Assembly: GCA_028277345.1 (NCBI GenBank)
Contig: JANQGM010000016.1
Location: forward strand, 1 to 37,659
DNA: 37,659 bases
Direction: 5' to 3'
From: Candidatus Bipolaricaulota bacterium
GTDB taxonomy: Bacteria > Bipolaricaulota > Bipolaricaulia > UBA7950 > UBA9294
The translations under genes and the position numbers were made by a program. Below the pieces are notes generated by a model, which was not told where the DNA came from, made no database searches, and saw only the letters and a program-made list of their open reading frames with translations. Shown here in pieces: positions 1 through 10,182 of this stretch. Numbering within the stretch: the first letter of the stretch is position 1; every line of letters begins with the position of its first letter.

Positions 1-1
1 A

Positions 2-24
2 CTGTTATACTTGTTCTATAACAG
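2..24 (+). promoter_or_regulatory. Probable GntR/YtrA operator (perfect inverted repeat)
   Basis: A perfect 8-bp inverted repeat with a 7-nt spacer, CTGTTATA-N7-TATAACAG, ends just before the regulator's start codon. The right half-site overlaps the Shine-Dalgarno AGAAGGA (23-29). GntR proteins of the YtrA subfamily are known to repress their own operon by binding such AT-rich inverted repeats. Position and symmetry make autoregulation likely. The promoter itself lies outside or at the edge of the window. Confidence 0.7.
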
Positions 25-38
25 AAGGACGGATGACT

Positions 39-464
39 ATGTTGCTATCGATCGATGAGGGAAATCGCCAACCGATCTACTTGCAGATCGTTCGCCAGAT
101 CAAGGAGCAGATTCTGATCGGCGAACTGGCCATTGGCGAGGAACTGCCTTCGGTTCGAGATCTTGGCGGTGCGCTTGGGATCAGTTTGCATACGGCGCGC
201 AGCGCCTATCGTGTGCTTGCCGAGGAGGGCCTTCTGCGCGTGCGATTGGGGAAAAAAGCGCGCATTGCTGCACGAACGGCATCGATGCATGCGGCGCCTC
301 TGGATGAAGACTTTTCGCTTCGCGTCCGCGAGTTGGTTGTCGATGGGTTATTGCAGGGCTGTTCAACGGATCGGCTTCACCGTGTGTTGGATCAGGAGAT
401 TCAAGCCATATCGACACGGGGCGCGGACGTGGGAATAGCAGATCGAGGAAAGGAGGGAGCATGA
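39..464 (+). CDS. GntR-family transcriptional regulator, YtrA subfamily
   Basis: A 141-aa DNA-binding repressor-like protein. The N-terminal winged helix-turn-helix (about residues 8-75) has the GntR signature PIYLQIVRQIKEQI, then ELPSVRDL and TARSAYRVLAEEGLL. The effector part is only about 50 residues and helical, which is diagnostic of the short YtrA type. ATG 39 is preferred because AGAAGGA (23-29) is 9 nt away. The in-frame ATG at 33 is only 3 nt from it. The stop overlaps the next gene's start (ATGA). YtrA regulators usually control adjacent ABC exporters and respond to cell-envelope stress, which fits the genes downstream. The effector is unknown. Confidence 0.9.
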   Translation: MLLSIDEGNRQPIYLQIVRQIKEQILIGELAIGEELPSVRDLGGALGISLHTARSAYRVLAEEGLLRVRLGKKARIAARTASMHAAPLDEDFSLRVRELVVDGLLQGCSTDRLHRVLDQEIQAISTRGADVGIADRGKEGA

Positions 465-1456
465 AGCGCCGCTATTGGACGCACCTTCCCGCCATCATGG
501 TGTTGACCGGCTTTACCGTATGGTTCCTCTCGCGAAGCGAGGAATGGCCAAGTCGCGTTCCCCTGCAGGTTGGCTGGTCGGGGCAGGTGACGACTTGGGG
601 CTCGCCTTGGCTTGCCTTCGGCATCGTGGTTGGACTCGGACTGCTTTTCATCGCCCTGACCGCCCTCCTTGATGAGTTATGGGTGCGACAGGAATCGGGA
701 AAGCGGTTCAACTATCTGAGCTTGCTTGATGAGCTGGTCGTTTCCCTCCTGGTGACGATCCAGGGGAGTTTCCTGCTCGCATCTGCACGCGGGGTCGACA
801 CGTATCGCTTGGCCTGGGGAGCAATCGTCCCCATTGTCGCTGGCGTTGTGCTTCTGGGGGTGCTGGGCGAGTGGAAGCGCCATACCAGTACATCCTCCGG
901 GACGGCGCACGTTGTCCAGCGCTCGACAGACGCATTCCGCGAGCATTTGAGCGCACGGCGTGCCGCGGGAGAGACGATCGTCTACTGGGATATTCAGAAC
1001 CCGAAGTACGTGAGTTGGTTGTCGGTGGGCGTGCCGTTGGTGCTTTGGGGGTCTGCCGCGATGCTTGTTCGTGAGAGTCTGTGGGCGGCTTCCCTGAATG
1101 CAGCTATCGGCCTGCTGCTGCTCTTGTTTTACGGAGGACAACGCGTGCGCGTCAGCGCAGAGGGTGTGACGCTTCGTTACGGCTTGATGGGGATCCGCGT
1201 CTTCCGCTGCCAGCTATCGGACATCGCCGGAATCAAGATTCGGACCTTTGCGCCGTTGGCGGAGTTTGGCGGCTACGGCATTCGTGCGGGGCGTGGCGTG
1301 ACGGCCTATTTCCTCGCAGGCAGAACGGGAGTACAACTTGATTTCTCATCCCGCAGGTCGGTGCTGATCGGTTCAGCGAACCCCGACCGTTTAGCGGCGG
1401 TGATCGAAGCGCTCAGTGGTGTTTCGGTGACGGATGAAAACGGGGTGACAGAGTGA
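461..1456 (+). CDS. DUF1648-like integral membrane protein with C-terminal PH-like domain
   Basis: A 331-aa polytopic membrane protein. The first helix (about residues 9-24) and the following WPSRVPLQVGWSGQ stretch resemble DUF1648, whose core is a P-x-x-x-G pattern after the first helix. Further hydrophobic segments lie near residues 50-70, 90-110, 120-135 and 190-225. The last 100 residues are soluble and look like a bacterial PH-type domain (FRCQLSDIAGIKI, then FSSRRSVLIGS). AAGGAGGGA (450-458) precedes the ATG, which overlaps the regulator's stop. DUF1648 proteins often sit between a YtrA-type regulator and an ABC exporter, as here. An accessory or sensory part for the transporter is inferred. 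Confidence 0.75.
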   Translation: MKRRYWTHLPAIMVLTGFTVWFLSRSEEWPSRVPLQVGWSGQVTTWGSPWLAFGIVVGLGLLFIALTALLDELWVRQESGKRFNYLSLLDELVVSLLVTIQGSFLLASARGVDTYRLAWGAIVPIVAGVVLLGVLGEWKRHTSTSSGTAHVVQRSTDAFREHLSARRAAGETIVYWDIQNPKYVSWLSVGVPLVLWGSAAMLVRESLWAASLNAAIGLLLLLFYGGQRVRVSAEGVTLRYGLMGIRVFRCQLSDIAGIKIRTFAPLAEFGGYGIRAGRGVTAYFLAGRTGVQLDFSSRRSVLIGSANPDRLAAVIEALSGVSVTDENGVTE

Positions 1457-2370
1457 TACAGGCAAAAGGACTGACGCGGCGGTTTGGCGATCTCATCGCT
1501 GTCGATGGGCTCGATTTGAGTATCCAACGCGGCGAAGTGTTCGGGTTCCTCGGTCCGAATGGGGCAGGGAAAACAACGACGGTGCGCATGTTGGCATCGC
1601 TCATTGCGCCGTCCGGAGGGTCGGCGACAGTTGCCGGCCATGAATTGGGGCGCGAGGATCGTGCGATTCGATCTCGCGTTGGCGTATTGACGGAAACGCC
1701 CGGTCTCTACAAACGGTTGTCGGCGAAAGACAACCTGCTGTTCTTTGCGCGGCTGTACGCCGTCGAGTCCCCTGAGAAGCAGGTGGAAAAGTATCTCAAG
1801 ATGCTCGAGTTGTGGGATCGTCGAGACAGCTTGGCGGGCAGCTTCTCCAAAGGAATGCGTCAGAAACTTGCGCTGGCCCGGGCCCTCTTGCACGAGCCGG
1901 ATGTGCTGTTCTTGGATGAACCGACGGCCGCATTGGATCCTGAAGCAGCGAAGACGGTTCGTGAGTTGATCGGGTCGCTTCGAACGAACGATCGAACCAT
2001 TTTCTTGTGTACCCACAATCTGGATGAGGCCGATCGTCTGTGCGATCGAATCGCCCTCTTCAAATCCAAGCTTCTGACTGAGGGAGATCCGCAATCCTTG
2101 AAAGAGAGCATGTATGGTCGCCGCACGGTGGTTCATCTCGCGAACTCCAAACCTGGCATCGAGGATGAACTGAGACTTCCCTTCGTTACCAAGACGGAAT
2201 GGATCGACGGCAGGCTGTTAGTCTCACTTTCGGACCCCATTACCGAGAATCCGGTGCTTGTACGGCGGTTGGTCGAACTCGGGGCTGACGTGCAATTCGT
2301 CAGTGAGCTCAAGGTTTCGCTGGAAGATCTCTATTTGGATCTCATGGAGGGCAATCATGGCTCGGCTTAA
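1453..2370 (+). CDS. ABC transporter ATP-binding protein (ABC-2 / NatA-like exporter)
   Basis: A 305-aa ATPase subunit of an ABC exporter. It has Walker A GPNGAGKT (about 34-41), signature SFSKGMRQ (about 130-137), Walker B VLFLDEP (about 151-157), a D-loop and the switch histidine in THNLDEA. The 80 residues after the ATPase core are the usual C-terminal extension of CcmA/NatA-type subunits. The GTG start overlaps the stop of the membrane protein (GTGA) and the 3' end overlaps the permease by 14 nt, so the genes are translationally coupled. The substrate cannot be read. Export of a cell-envelope-active compound or peptide would fit the YtrA-type regulator. Confidence 0.93.
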   Translation: MIQAKGLTRRFGDLIAVDGLDLSIQRGEVFGFLGPNGAGKTTTVRMLASLIAPSGGSATVAGHELGREDRAIRSRVGVLTETPGLYKRLSAKDNLLFFARLYAVESPEKQVEKYLKMLELWDRRDSLAGSFSKGMRQKLALARALLHEPDVLFLDEPTAALDPEAAKTVRELIGSLRTNDRTIFLCTHNLDEADRLCDRIALFKSKLLTEGDPQSLKESMYGRRTVVHLANSKPGIEDELRLPFVTKTEWIDGRLLVSLSDPITENPVLVRRLVELGADVQFVSELKVSLEDLYLDLMEGNHGSA

Positions 2371-3073
2371 GGTGCTCTTACTGAAGGAGTGGCGGGAATC
2401 GCTTCGCAACAAGATGGTGCTTTTCGGCGTCATCTTTCTGCCCATCGTCATGGTCGGCGCGTCGATCTTTATGTTGACCACCGGGGAAGCGGAATCCGAT
2501 CCTGTGGCGCGAATTGCACTTTTCAACATGAGCTTGCTCTATTTCATGGTGCTCCCAGTGGTCATTCCCTTGGCGATCGCCGTGTATTCGATTGTTGGGG
2601 AGAAGGAACAGACGACCTTGGAGCCCCTGTTGGCGACGCCGGTGACCGACACCGAGTTGTTCTTGGGGAAGGCGTTGGCCAGCGCAATTCCCGCCATTCT
2701 TGTCAATTGGATCAGTTTCGGCGTCTTTCTGCTGACCACTCGGTTTCTTGTCGGCGGTTTCTTGATGCAGACGCTCACCCTGCCATGGCTGACCTCGATC
2801 TTCGGCGTGTCGCCCTTATTGGCGATGTTCTCCGTTGGTGTGACGATGATCGTCTCTTCGCGCGCATCGGATGCACGTGCCGCCTATCAGTTTTCCAGTT
2901 TGGCCGTGCTGCCCGGGCTGATCCCGATGATCGTCTACAGCGCGATGAAGACGCTGGTGGACCTGCGATTGGTCTTGCTTGAAGGCGGCTTGCTACTGTT
3001 GGGGTGTTTTATTGTCTTGCGGATCGCCATTCGGCTGTTCCGCCGGGAGCAGATCTTGACGCGCTGGAAGTGA
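2357..3073 (+). CDS. ABC-2 type permease subunit
   Basis: A 238-aa membrane subunit with six predicted helices, starting after a short cytoplasmic KEWRESLRNK stretch typical of ABC-2/NatB permeases. The conserved GEKEQTTLEPLLATPVT motif follows helix 2 and is the coupling-region hallmark of this family. The frame is open upstream into the ATPase gene. ATG 2357 is chosen because GGAGG (2346-2350) lies just before it and the family's KEW motif comes next. It partners with the ATPase at 1453-2370 and is the last gene of the operon. It could be one of two permeases needed, but only one is present. Confidence 0.9.
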   Translation: MARLKVLLLKEWRESLRNKMVLFGVIFLPIVMVGASIFMLTTGEAESDPVARIALFNMSLLYFMVLPVVIPLAIAVYSIVGEKEQTTLEPLLATPVTDTELFLGKALASAIPAILVNWISFGVFLLTTRFLVGGFLMQTLTLPWLTSIFGVSPLLAMFSVGVTMIVSSRASDARAAYQFSSLAVLPGLIPMIVYSAMKTLVDLRLVLLEGGLLLLGCFIVLRIAIRLFRREQILTRWK

Positions 3074-3109
3074 GGACGTATGCATGTGAACGTTGCCGTT
3101 ATCCGACCA

Positions 3110-3118
3110 TGCTATACT
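3110..3118 (+). promoter_or_regulatory. Extended -10 promoter element (candidate)
   Basis: TGCTATACT matches an extended -10 box and lies 24 nt upstream of the hydrolase start, after the exporter operon ends. No good -35 hexamer is at the right distance (TTGCCG at 3093 is only 14 nt upstream of the hexamer), which is usual for extended -10 promoters. Confidence 0.45.
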
Positions 3119-3141
3119 GGTTCGCCATTTGAGGGGGACGA

Positions 3142-4902
3142 ATGAATACGAAACTACTGCTATTGCTCGGGGCTGCAGCCGGTCTGCTGTTGCTCTTCTT
3201 CCTGTGGCCGGGAGTGGAAGACACGGGGCCGGAGAGTGCCTCGGAATTGCTGGAATCGGGACATTTTCTGTTGGAATTCGATGGCCTTCCCATCCTCGAG
3301 GAGTCGTACACGCTGGAGTACGATGCCGCCGCCGGATACCTGCTGAATTCAAAGGGGTCGATTCTCTCCAACGGGGAGACGATCACCTTGGCGCAGCAAA
3401 CTCAATACGATCGCGAGTTTCTGCCCATCAACTATCAGCTGGCCGCGAATACGCCGTCTGGCACACAGATCGTTTCGGCTCAAATGGGGTTGCGGGGCTT
3501 CGATATGGAAGTCAGGGTCGGCTTGTCCGTGCAAAACGCGAAGGTAACGGATCTCGATAACCTCGCGCTTCTCGACAACAACCTGATCGGGCAGTTTGCC
3601 GTGCTCCTTCGCGCGATTCGCGCCGAAGCGATCGATCGGCAGTTCACGGCAGCCATTCCCCAGGCCTTGCTCTCACTTCCTGCCAGGATCAAAGGACCGA
3701 ATACGATCACCTTCTATTCCGGGGAGCAGGAGTACGAGGGCAAGCGGTTCGACCTGCAACTTGGAGACACCATCCTGTCATTGGTTGAATACGACGGCAA
3801 ATTGGCAGGTATCCTCAATCGAACTCAGGGGACCGTGGGATACGACCTGAACCTCTGTCCCTCGGGGATCCGCTTTGCTGACGAAGTAACAGCGAAGCCG
3901 ATGGAGGAGGGCGTTGAACGAACGGTGGACTTCGCGTCCGGGGAACTGACCTTGTCCGGGACGCTACGGCTTCCCGCCGTTGCCGAGGGGCCGTTGCCCG
4001 CCATCCTCTTCATCCACGGATCAGGTCCCGTCGATCGAGACGGCAATGCGGTGGATCCGGGAACGGGCGCGATCGTGATGGAGATCGACGCCTATCGCCA
4101 GCTGGCTGTGGCCTTGTCGGATGTCGGCGTCGCCTCCTTCCGATTTGACAAGCGGGGTGTGGGCGCCTCTGAGGGAGAGGCGGCCATGGCGTCGCGCTCG
4201 GACCTTCTTGCCGATGTGCGAGCCGCGATCTCCGCCTTGCGAACCCAGCCGGAGATCGATCCCGACCGCATCATTTTGGCCGGACACTCGGAAGGTGGCT
4301 ATCTGGCGCCGTTGATCGCAGTGGAGGATGAGGCCGTCGCCGGCGTTATCTTGCTGGCCGGGGCTGCGCGGGACCTGGGCGCGATTACCCGATGGCAAGT
4401 GGAGTCCCTCTTGGCGCAGCAGGGGATCGAAGGCATGGCTCTCGAAGCTGCTCTCGCGCAACAAGACCAGTACATTGCGTTCATCAAAGCGTCGGAAGGC
4501 GAATGGTCCGACTACTCGGTCGACGCGCTGCAAGCGGAGATCCCCTGGTTGACGGCAGACGTCACCGAGCAGCTCGTGGCGACGCCGTTGGCCTTATCGT
4601 GGCTTCGCGAACACTACCTCGCCGACCCGGCGATCACGTTGCGGCAACTCGTCAATCCGGTACTCATCATTTCCGGTGAAAAGGACCTCCAGGTGCCGGC
4701 TTCCGAGGCCCCGTTGATCGAGGCCCTGCTTCTGGAGGCCGGAAACGAAGACATCACCGTATCGGTGCTTCCGGACCTCAATCATTTGCTTCGCTATCAC
4801 CCCGAAGAGCCCAACCTGACCTATCGGCATATCAATGAGCCGGTGGACCCGCGCGTTTTGGAGACCGTGCAGACCTGGATGTTGGAGCGATTTGGCGCCT
4901 GA
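3142..4902 (+). CDS. Membrane-anchored or secreted alpha/beta hydrolase (serine aminopeptidase S33-like)
   Basis: A 586-aa protein. Residues 4-22 form one hydrophobic segment (signal anchor or signal peptide), so the enzyme works outside the cytoplasm. Residues 30-255 are a beta-rich N-terminal domain of unknown role. The catalytic alpha/beta hydrolase domain follows. It has an oxyanion-hole motif FIHGSGPVDRDG (about 290), nucleophile elbow GHSEGG (Ser383), acid in SGEKDLQVP (Asp515) and histidine in LNHLLRYH (His548). Family members are esterases or peptidases and the true substrate is unknown. The ATG follows GAGGGGGA (3131-3138). The 3' end is followed after only 19 nt by rsmA, so the two may be co-transcribed. 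Confidence 0.85.
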   Translation: MNTKLLLLLGAAAGLLLLFFLWPGVEDTGPESASELLESGHFLLEFDGLPILEESYTLEYDAAAGYLLNSKGSILSNGETITLAQQTQYDREFLPINYQLAANTPSGTQIVSAQMGLRGFDMEVRVGLSVQNAKVTDLDNLALLDNNLIGQFAVLLRAIRAEAIDRQFTAAIPQALLSLPARIKGPNTITFYSGEQEYEGKRFDLQLGDTILSLVEYDGKLAGILNRTQGTVGYDLNLCPSGIRFADEVTAKPMEEGVERTVDFASGELTLSGTLRLPAVAEGPLPAILFIHGSGPVDRDGNAVDPGTGAIVMEIDAYRQLAVALSDVGVASFRFDKRGVGASEGEAAMASRSDLLADVRAAISALRTQPEIDPDRIILAGHSEGGYLAPLIAVEDEAVAGVILLAGAARDLGAITRWQVESLLAQQGIEGMALEAALAQQDQYIAFIKASEGEWSDYSVDALQAEIPWLTADVTEQLVATPLALSWLREHYLADPAITLRQLVNPVLIISGEKDLQVPASEAPLIEALLLEAGNEDITVSVLPDLNHLLRYHPEEPNLTYRHINEPVDPRVLETVQTWMLERFGA

Positions 4903-4921
4903 CCGACTGACGGATTTGACC

Positions 4922-5761
4922 GTGGTGCGGACGCTGTTGACCAACCTCGGCGTCCGCCCGCAGAAGCGATTCGGGCAGAACTTTCTTGTCGATCGCCACG
5001 TGGTCGACCACATTCGGGCACGCGTCTCTGAGAAGTCCCCTGAAACGATTCTTGAGATTGGTCCGGGCCTCGGAGCGCTGACCCAAGCCGTCGTTGACAT
5101 TCCCCGGAGGATGGTTGCCGTTGATGTCGATGAGACGCTGGCGGCATCGTTGAAGGAGCGCGCGCGGGCCAACGCGAACCTTGAGGTGCGATTGGGTGAC
5201 ATTCTCGAGTTTGACATCAGCAAAGAGATTCCCGAGCGTCCGGTTCTCATCCTCGGAAGCCTTCCCTATCGCATTACCACGCCCATTCTTAGATATGTGA
5301 TCGAACATCGCGCCGCGTTATCGCGCGCCTGTCTGATTACGCAGTGGGAAGTCGCTGAGAAGATCGTCAACAGCCCCGGGAAACACGGCTCGGCGCTGGG
5401 TGTCTTCGTGCATGCGTTCGCTGATGTCTCGCCCCTCAGGAAGATTCGCAAGGGTTCGTTTTTTCCGAAGCCTGAGGTCGATTCCGCCTATTGGGAGATG
5501 GACTTCCTTCCCTGCCCGCGTTTCTCGGCTGACGAGACCGCGTTCTTCCTGGTTGTGCGCACGCTCTATCGAAATCGCCGGAAGATGATCCGGCGTGCGC
5601 TCCAAGACCTTCTGCCCGCGGCAACTGCGGCGGCGTGCATTGCGGACGCGGGATTGGATGAGACCGCACGCGGCGAAACGCTTGCCTTCGATGAGCTGGA
5701 TCGATTGGCGACGATCTGCCACCCTCACGTCTCGATCGATTCGGCCAGCGTCGACCCATGA
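4922..5761 (+). CDS. rsmA: 16S rRNA (adenine(1518)-N(6)/adenine(1519)-N(6))-dimethyltransferase RsmA/KsgA
   Basis: A 279-aa SAM-dependent enzyme that dimethylates two adjacent adenines near the 3' end of 16S rRNA during small-subunit assembly. It has the family start KRFGQNFLVD (about 15-24), SAM motif EIGPGLGALT (about 45-54), acidic DVDE, SFFPKPEVDSAYW and a C-terminal RNRRKMIRRAL. The catalytic NLPY motif reads SLPY (about 113-116), so the usual Asn is Ser. The frame is open far upstream into the hydrolase gene. GTG 4922 or 4925 gives the family's normal N-terminus, but the ribosome site is weak. It sits directly upstream of the 23S operon. Confidence 0.88.
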   Translation: MVRTLLTNLGVRPQKRFGQNFLVDRHVVDHIRARVSEKSPETILEIGPGLGALTQAVVDIPRRMVAVDVDETLAASLKERARANANLEVRLGDILEFDISKEIPERPVLILGSLPYRITTPILRYVIEHRAALSRACLITQWEVAEKIVNSPGKHGSALGVFVHAFADVSPLRKIRKGSFFPKPEVDSAYWEMDFLPCPRFSADETAFFLVVRTLYRNRRKMIRRALQDLLPAATAAACIADAGLDETARGETLAFDELDRLATICHPHVSIDSASVDP

Positions 5762-5818
5762 ACTCCATCGATGGTGTTTGAAAAAAGCATGAAAAGGGTG
5801 CTCTGAGGTTCGCTGCAT

Positions 5819-5846
5819 CGTGAAATCCACGGGTTTCGTGAAATCC
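5819..5846 (+). repeat. Direct repeat CGTGAAATCC x2 upstream of rRNA promoter P1
   Basis: The 10-mer CGTGAAATCC occurs at 5819-5828 and 5837-5846, 18 bp apart start to start, ending one base before the -35 hexamer at 5848. The location suggests an upstream activator or regulator site for the rRNA promoter. No known factor is identified. Confidence 0.55.
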
Positions 5847-5847
5847 C

Positions 5848-5876
5848 TTGACAGCCCGCTCCGCCTTGAGTAAAGT
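5848..5876 (+). promoter_or_regulatory. rRNA promoter P1 (sigma-70 type)
   Basis: A perfect -35 TTGACA (5848-5853), a 17-bp spacer and TAAAGT (5871-5876). It lies about 115 bp upstream of the mature 23S 5' end, as expected for a stable-RNA promoter. Confidence 0.75.
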
Positions 5877-5902
5877 CTCCCGCGTTGTCCACTGACAGCG
5901 CC

Positions 5903-5932
5903 TTGACAGGCGCCGGGGGACAATGTTAGTAT
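5903..5932 (+). promoter_or_regulatory. rRNA promoter P2 (sigma-70 type)
   Basis: A second TTGACA (5903-5908) is followed after 18 bp by TAGTAT (5927-5932), 55 bp downstream of P1. Tandem strong promoters are typical of rRNA operons. Here they show that 23S-5S is transcribed independently of a 16S gene. Confidence 0.7.
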
Positions 5933-5966
5933 TAACTTCTGCGCAGCGAAGTTGGCTGCGCTGATC

Positions 5967-5991
5967 CTTGACAAGTGAATAGAGTGTGTGC

Positions 5992-5999
<8 letters not shown>
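5967..5999 (+). other. 23S rRNA processing stem, 5' strand
   Basis: All 33 nt pair with 8939-8971 through 28 Watson-Crick and 5 G-U pairs, including terminal helix 1 of the rRNA. This is the long stem that RNase III normally cuts to release pre-23S rRNA. Confidence 0.8.
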
Positions 6000-8938
<2,939 letters not shown>

Positions 8939-8948
<10 letters not shown>

Positions 8949-8971
8949 ACACACTCTGTTCATTTGTCGAG
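8939..8971 (+). other. 23S rRNA processing stem, 3' strand
   Basis: Pairs without a gap with 5967-5999. The five non-identical positions are all G-U wobbles, consistent with a maintained RNA helix. Confidence 0.8.
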
Positions 8972-8992
8972 ATTAGCTATGATCTTTGAGAT

Positions 8993-9111
8993 TCCAGGTG
9001 GTATATGGCGGAGGGGAAACACCCGTTTCCATCCCGAACACGGCAGTTAAGCCCTCCTGCGCCGATGGTACTTGCCGGGCAACTGGTTGGGAGAGTAGGT
9101 CGCCGCCTGGT
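8993..9111 (+). rRNA. rrf: 5S ribosomal RNA
   Basis: About 118 nt. The ends CCAGGTGGT (8994-9002) and GCCGCCTGG (9102-9110) form the terminal helix. The internal core CCCGAACACGGCAGTTAAGCC is the conserved 5S loop region. It follows 23S after about 45 nt with no tRNA between and is transcribed with it. Confidence 0.95.
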
Positions 9112-9119
9112 TAATATTC
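9095..9119 (+). repeat. 5S 3'-end direct repeat, copy 1
   Basis: The last 16 nt of the 5S gene plus TTAATATTC. The same sequence, lacking three bases (GCC), recurs at 10160-10181. Between the copies lie two genes that are more AT-rich than their surroundings. The pair could be duplication boundaries or attachment-like sites of an insert. Confidence 0.65.
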
Positions 9120-9145
9120 AACTGCCTCGCTAAAGCGAGGCAGTT
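9120..9145 (+). terminator. Terminator-like hairpin after 5S rRNA
   Basis: AACTGCCTCGCT and AGCGAGGCAGTT form a perfect stem of up to 12 bp (about 11 bp when a normal loop is allowed), followed by the moderately T-rich TCGTTTGTTGG. It is placed right after 5S and probably ends the rRNA transcript. Confidence 0.75.
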
Positions 9146-9228
9146 CGTTTGTTGGAACCTCAACCTACTCAACACGTAAATTTACAGTACAATAATAGTG
9201 CTTTTAGTTGCGAAGAAGGGAGTTGGGG

Positions 9229-9561
9229 ATGTATCGCACAAAGAAAGCTCCTAGCACCAAGTTTCATGGCACTCCATTTGTGAAGGGAATCGGGAGCATA
9301 TTCCAGATTATAGAACCAGCAATTTCCTCTGTTCGGGCAGAGCATTCCCAGGTGCTTGACTATCAAGTTTTTAGTGAGGATTGGTCTGAGATTGGTAAGG
9401 ATTTTGAGGCTGCGATACATGGGATTGTCCATGTCTATTTTACGGATCACCCCTGTGACAAAGACCTTCTACCTCCTATGTGCAAAGGAAGTCGTTCACA
9501 ACAAACTACCTATCGAGTACTGCGAGATGAAATGATCGAAGAAGTGCTCCAACAACGGTGA
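9229..9561 (+). CDS. Hypothetical protein, first gene of DUF2335 pair
   Basis: A 110-aa soluble protein that I do not recognise. It is rich in aromatic and acidic residues in the middle (DYQVFSEDWSEIGKDFEAAI, then HVYFTDHPCDKDLLPP). There are no membrane segments and no obvious metal motif. ATG 9229 follows GAAGGGAG (9214-9221) at good spacing. An in-frame TTG at 9210 lacks a site. It is separated by only 3 nt from the DUF2335 gene, so they are one operon and probably one functional unit. Its AT-richer composition suggests transfer. Confidence 0.7.
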   Translation: MYRTKKAPSTKFHGTPFVKGIGSIFQIIEPAISSVRAEHSQVLDYQVFSEDWSEIGKDFEAAIHGIVHVYFTDHPCDKDLLPPMCKGSRSQQTTYRVLRDEMIEEVLQQR

Positions 9562-9564
9562 AGT

Positions 9565-10122
9565 ATGGCGAAAAGTAAAGAGCACGAGCCAGGCAATAAC
9601 GAAATCTCAGGCGGTAGCACTGAATCCTCACCAGAGAAACTCTCTGAGACAGAAGATTCTTGTAAGCCAGATATACTCGCGATGATCGAAGATGCTGAAC
9701 CGGGCTTGCTAGAGATTCTTCCTCCGGAGAACAAAGAGAAGCTTCGACAGGTTCTGGAGGCGCAGCTATTCGCGCGGTTTCACAGAGGCCCCCTTCCTGT
9801 ACCAGAGGATATTGCTCTGTACGACAAATACATACCGGATGGCGCTGACAGAATCATGGCAATGGCGGAACGAGAGCAAGTTGCACGAATTGACAGACAA
9901 GGGAAGCTTGTAAGTGCAGAAACAAAACAAAGTGGACGTGGTCAGGTTTTTGGCCTAATCATCGGGGTGCTGGGTATTGCATCAGGAGCTGTTGTCGCCT
10001 TACTGGGGAGTGAATGGGTTGGTGGAGTGATCTCTGGTGCTACAGTAGTAAGTTTAGTTACCGTGTTCTTAACCGGGAGAAAGAGGACAAGCATTGAGGC
10101 TCACCAAAAAAAAGACGGATAA
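9565..10122 (+). CDS. DUF2335 family membrane protein
   Basis: A 185-aa protein. The first 60 residues are acidic, low-complexity and probably disordered. Residues 60-125 carry the DUF2335 core: a FHRGPLPVPEDIALYDKYIP segment, then DRIMAMAEREQVARID and RGQVFG. Two hydrophobic helices follow (about 128-148 and 152-170) with a positively charged tail (GRKRTS). DUF2335 is a widespread family of unknown function, often in accessory DNA. The core probably faces the cytoplasm and the helical pair anchors it. It lies 3 nt after the 110-aa gene and inside the 5S-end repeats. Confidence 0.82.
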   Translation: MAKSKEHEPGNNEISGGSTESSPEKLSETEDSCKPDILAMIEDAEPGLLEILPPENKEKLRQVLEAQLFARFHRGPLPVPEDIALYDKYIPDGADRIMAMAEREQVARIDRQGKLVSAETKQSGRGQVFGLIIGVLGIASGAVVALLGSEWVGGVISGATVVSLVTVFLTGRKRTSIEAHQKKDG

Positions 10123-10159
10123 TCTTGTTGAAGTGGGTTTTAGTCATTGAACTAATAGC

Positions 10160-10181
10160 GTAGGTCGCCTGGTTAATATTC
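10160..10181 (+). repeat. 5S 3'-end direct repeat, copy 2
   Basis: GTAGGTCGCCTGGTTAATATTC matches the 5S tail and downstream bases at 9095-9119 except for a 3-nt deletion. No other part of 5S is present here. Confidence 0.65.
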
Positions 10182-10182
10182 G

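Larger units (their letters stand above)
9120..10181 (+). mobile_element. Putative non-autonomous insert at the 5S 3' end
   Basis: About 1.06 kb bounded on the left by the 5S 3' end and on the right by a 22-of-25-nt copy of it. Each copy is followed by a different strong hairpin. The insert carries two closely spaced genes of visibly lower GC than the neighbours and no recombinase. It looks like integration at, or duplication of, the RNA gene end. A degenerate tandem 5S duplication is the main alternative. Confidence 0.45.

Noticed and set aside
1306-2136. A 276-codon minus-strand frame opposite the ABC ATPase gene
   Set aside because: The plus strand encodes an unmistakable ATPase with all motifs, and the antisense product has no recognisable pattern.
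4835-4921. Longer rsmA start inside the hydrolase gene
   Set aside because: It would add 29 residues unrelated to the family and overlap the hydrolase by 68 nt. The family N-terminus fits GTG 4922 or 4925.
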